From Lingula anatina (lineage: Eukaryota > Brachiopoda > Lingulata > Lingulida > Lingulidae), in assembly GCF_001039355.2 (NCBI RefSeq), contig NW_019775899.1, positions 1 through 35,700 on the forward strand: 35,700 nt of DNA, given 5' to 3'. Position 1 is the first letter of the stretch; every line of letters starts with the position of its first letter. The position numbers were made by a program, and so were the translations under genes. Positions 35,358-35,700 of the stretch are shown one piece after another. Below the pieces are notes generated by a model, which searched no databases, was not told the origin of the DNA, and was given only the letters and a program-made list of their open reading frames with translations.

Positions 35358-35700
35358 ATAGACTTTATGGATCTGCTTTACAGGTCTTATGAAGTCTTAT
35401 GAAGTACAAGTGTTTTCCTTAAGACATCTGTTTGATGGAAAATAAAATGGTCTGGTGGCACTATACCTATAAAGTCACAATCAGCTTCCCCTGAAGACAG
35501 AAACAAGAGCGCAAACTTTCAGCTGTTGGTAAACAGTAAACAGTTGGTGAACAGTAAACATGTACATGTAGCTACATGTATCAAGAAGATTGGGCTTACT
35601 GTAATCTAGGGATTAAAACAGTGTTAAATAATACCCAAGCTGCGTATTATCATATGTCGGTCAATTACATATGAAAATCTACTTTCTTTTGCCAAATGGG

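Overview
This window looks like genomic DNA from an invertebrate animal, probably marine. It is AT-rich and has spliced genes with GT-AG introns, long (TG)n, (GA)n and (TA)n microsatellites, miniature inverted-repeat elements, and assembly gaps (N) at 21699-21934, 24720, 25285 and 32453. I cannot name the species. No bacterial operons, CRISPR arrays or rRNA/tRNA genes were seen. || Positions 1-26000 hold a head-to-tail array of SLC22-type (organic cation/carnitine transporter-like, major facilitator superfamily) genes on the minus strand. From left to right they are: gene A (only exons 1-2; the rest is off the left edge or lost), gene B (2553-8621, nine coding exons plus a tentative short tenth), a stranded and frameshifted exon 9 (10226-10390), gene C (10449-16783, same structure as B), and gene D (18337-25189, more diverged; exon 2 not found, exon 1 present twice, exon 3 also present inverted). 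Exon lengths are the same across copies (143, 211, 104, 155, 169, 219/216, 224, 185 and 161 nt), and every splice phase closes. B, C and D therefore read as intact transporters of about 530 residues wherever the sequence is complete. || The array layout is explained by one tandem duplication of about 8 kb. Unit 1 is 2531-10423 and unit 2 is 10424-18530. The junction at 10423/10424 joins gene D intron sequence to the terminal-exon region of a B-type gene. It explains the stranded exon 9 and shows that gene C lost its original 3' flank. || Positions 26000-29770 are intergenic with no supported gene. From 29777 onward a heterotrimeric G-protein alpha subunit gene runs on the plus strand. Three exons are visible (29777-29900, 32306-32348, 33015-33156), and the rest lies beyond the right edge. 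Its P-loop reads GAAESGKST, with Ala at the position equivalent to Ras Gly12, and the N-terminus has a myristoylation-type start but no cysteine. Two related miniature inverted-repeat elements lie at this locus: one 5' of exon 1 and one in intron 3. || Functionally, the window is a transporter gene family expanding by local duplication, next to a divergently transcribed signalling gene. I found no multi-gene system beyond that.
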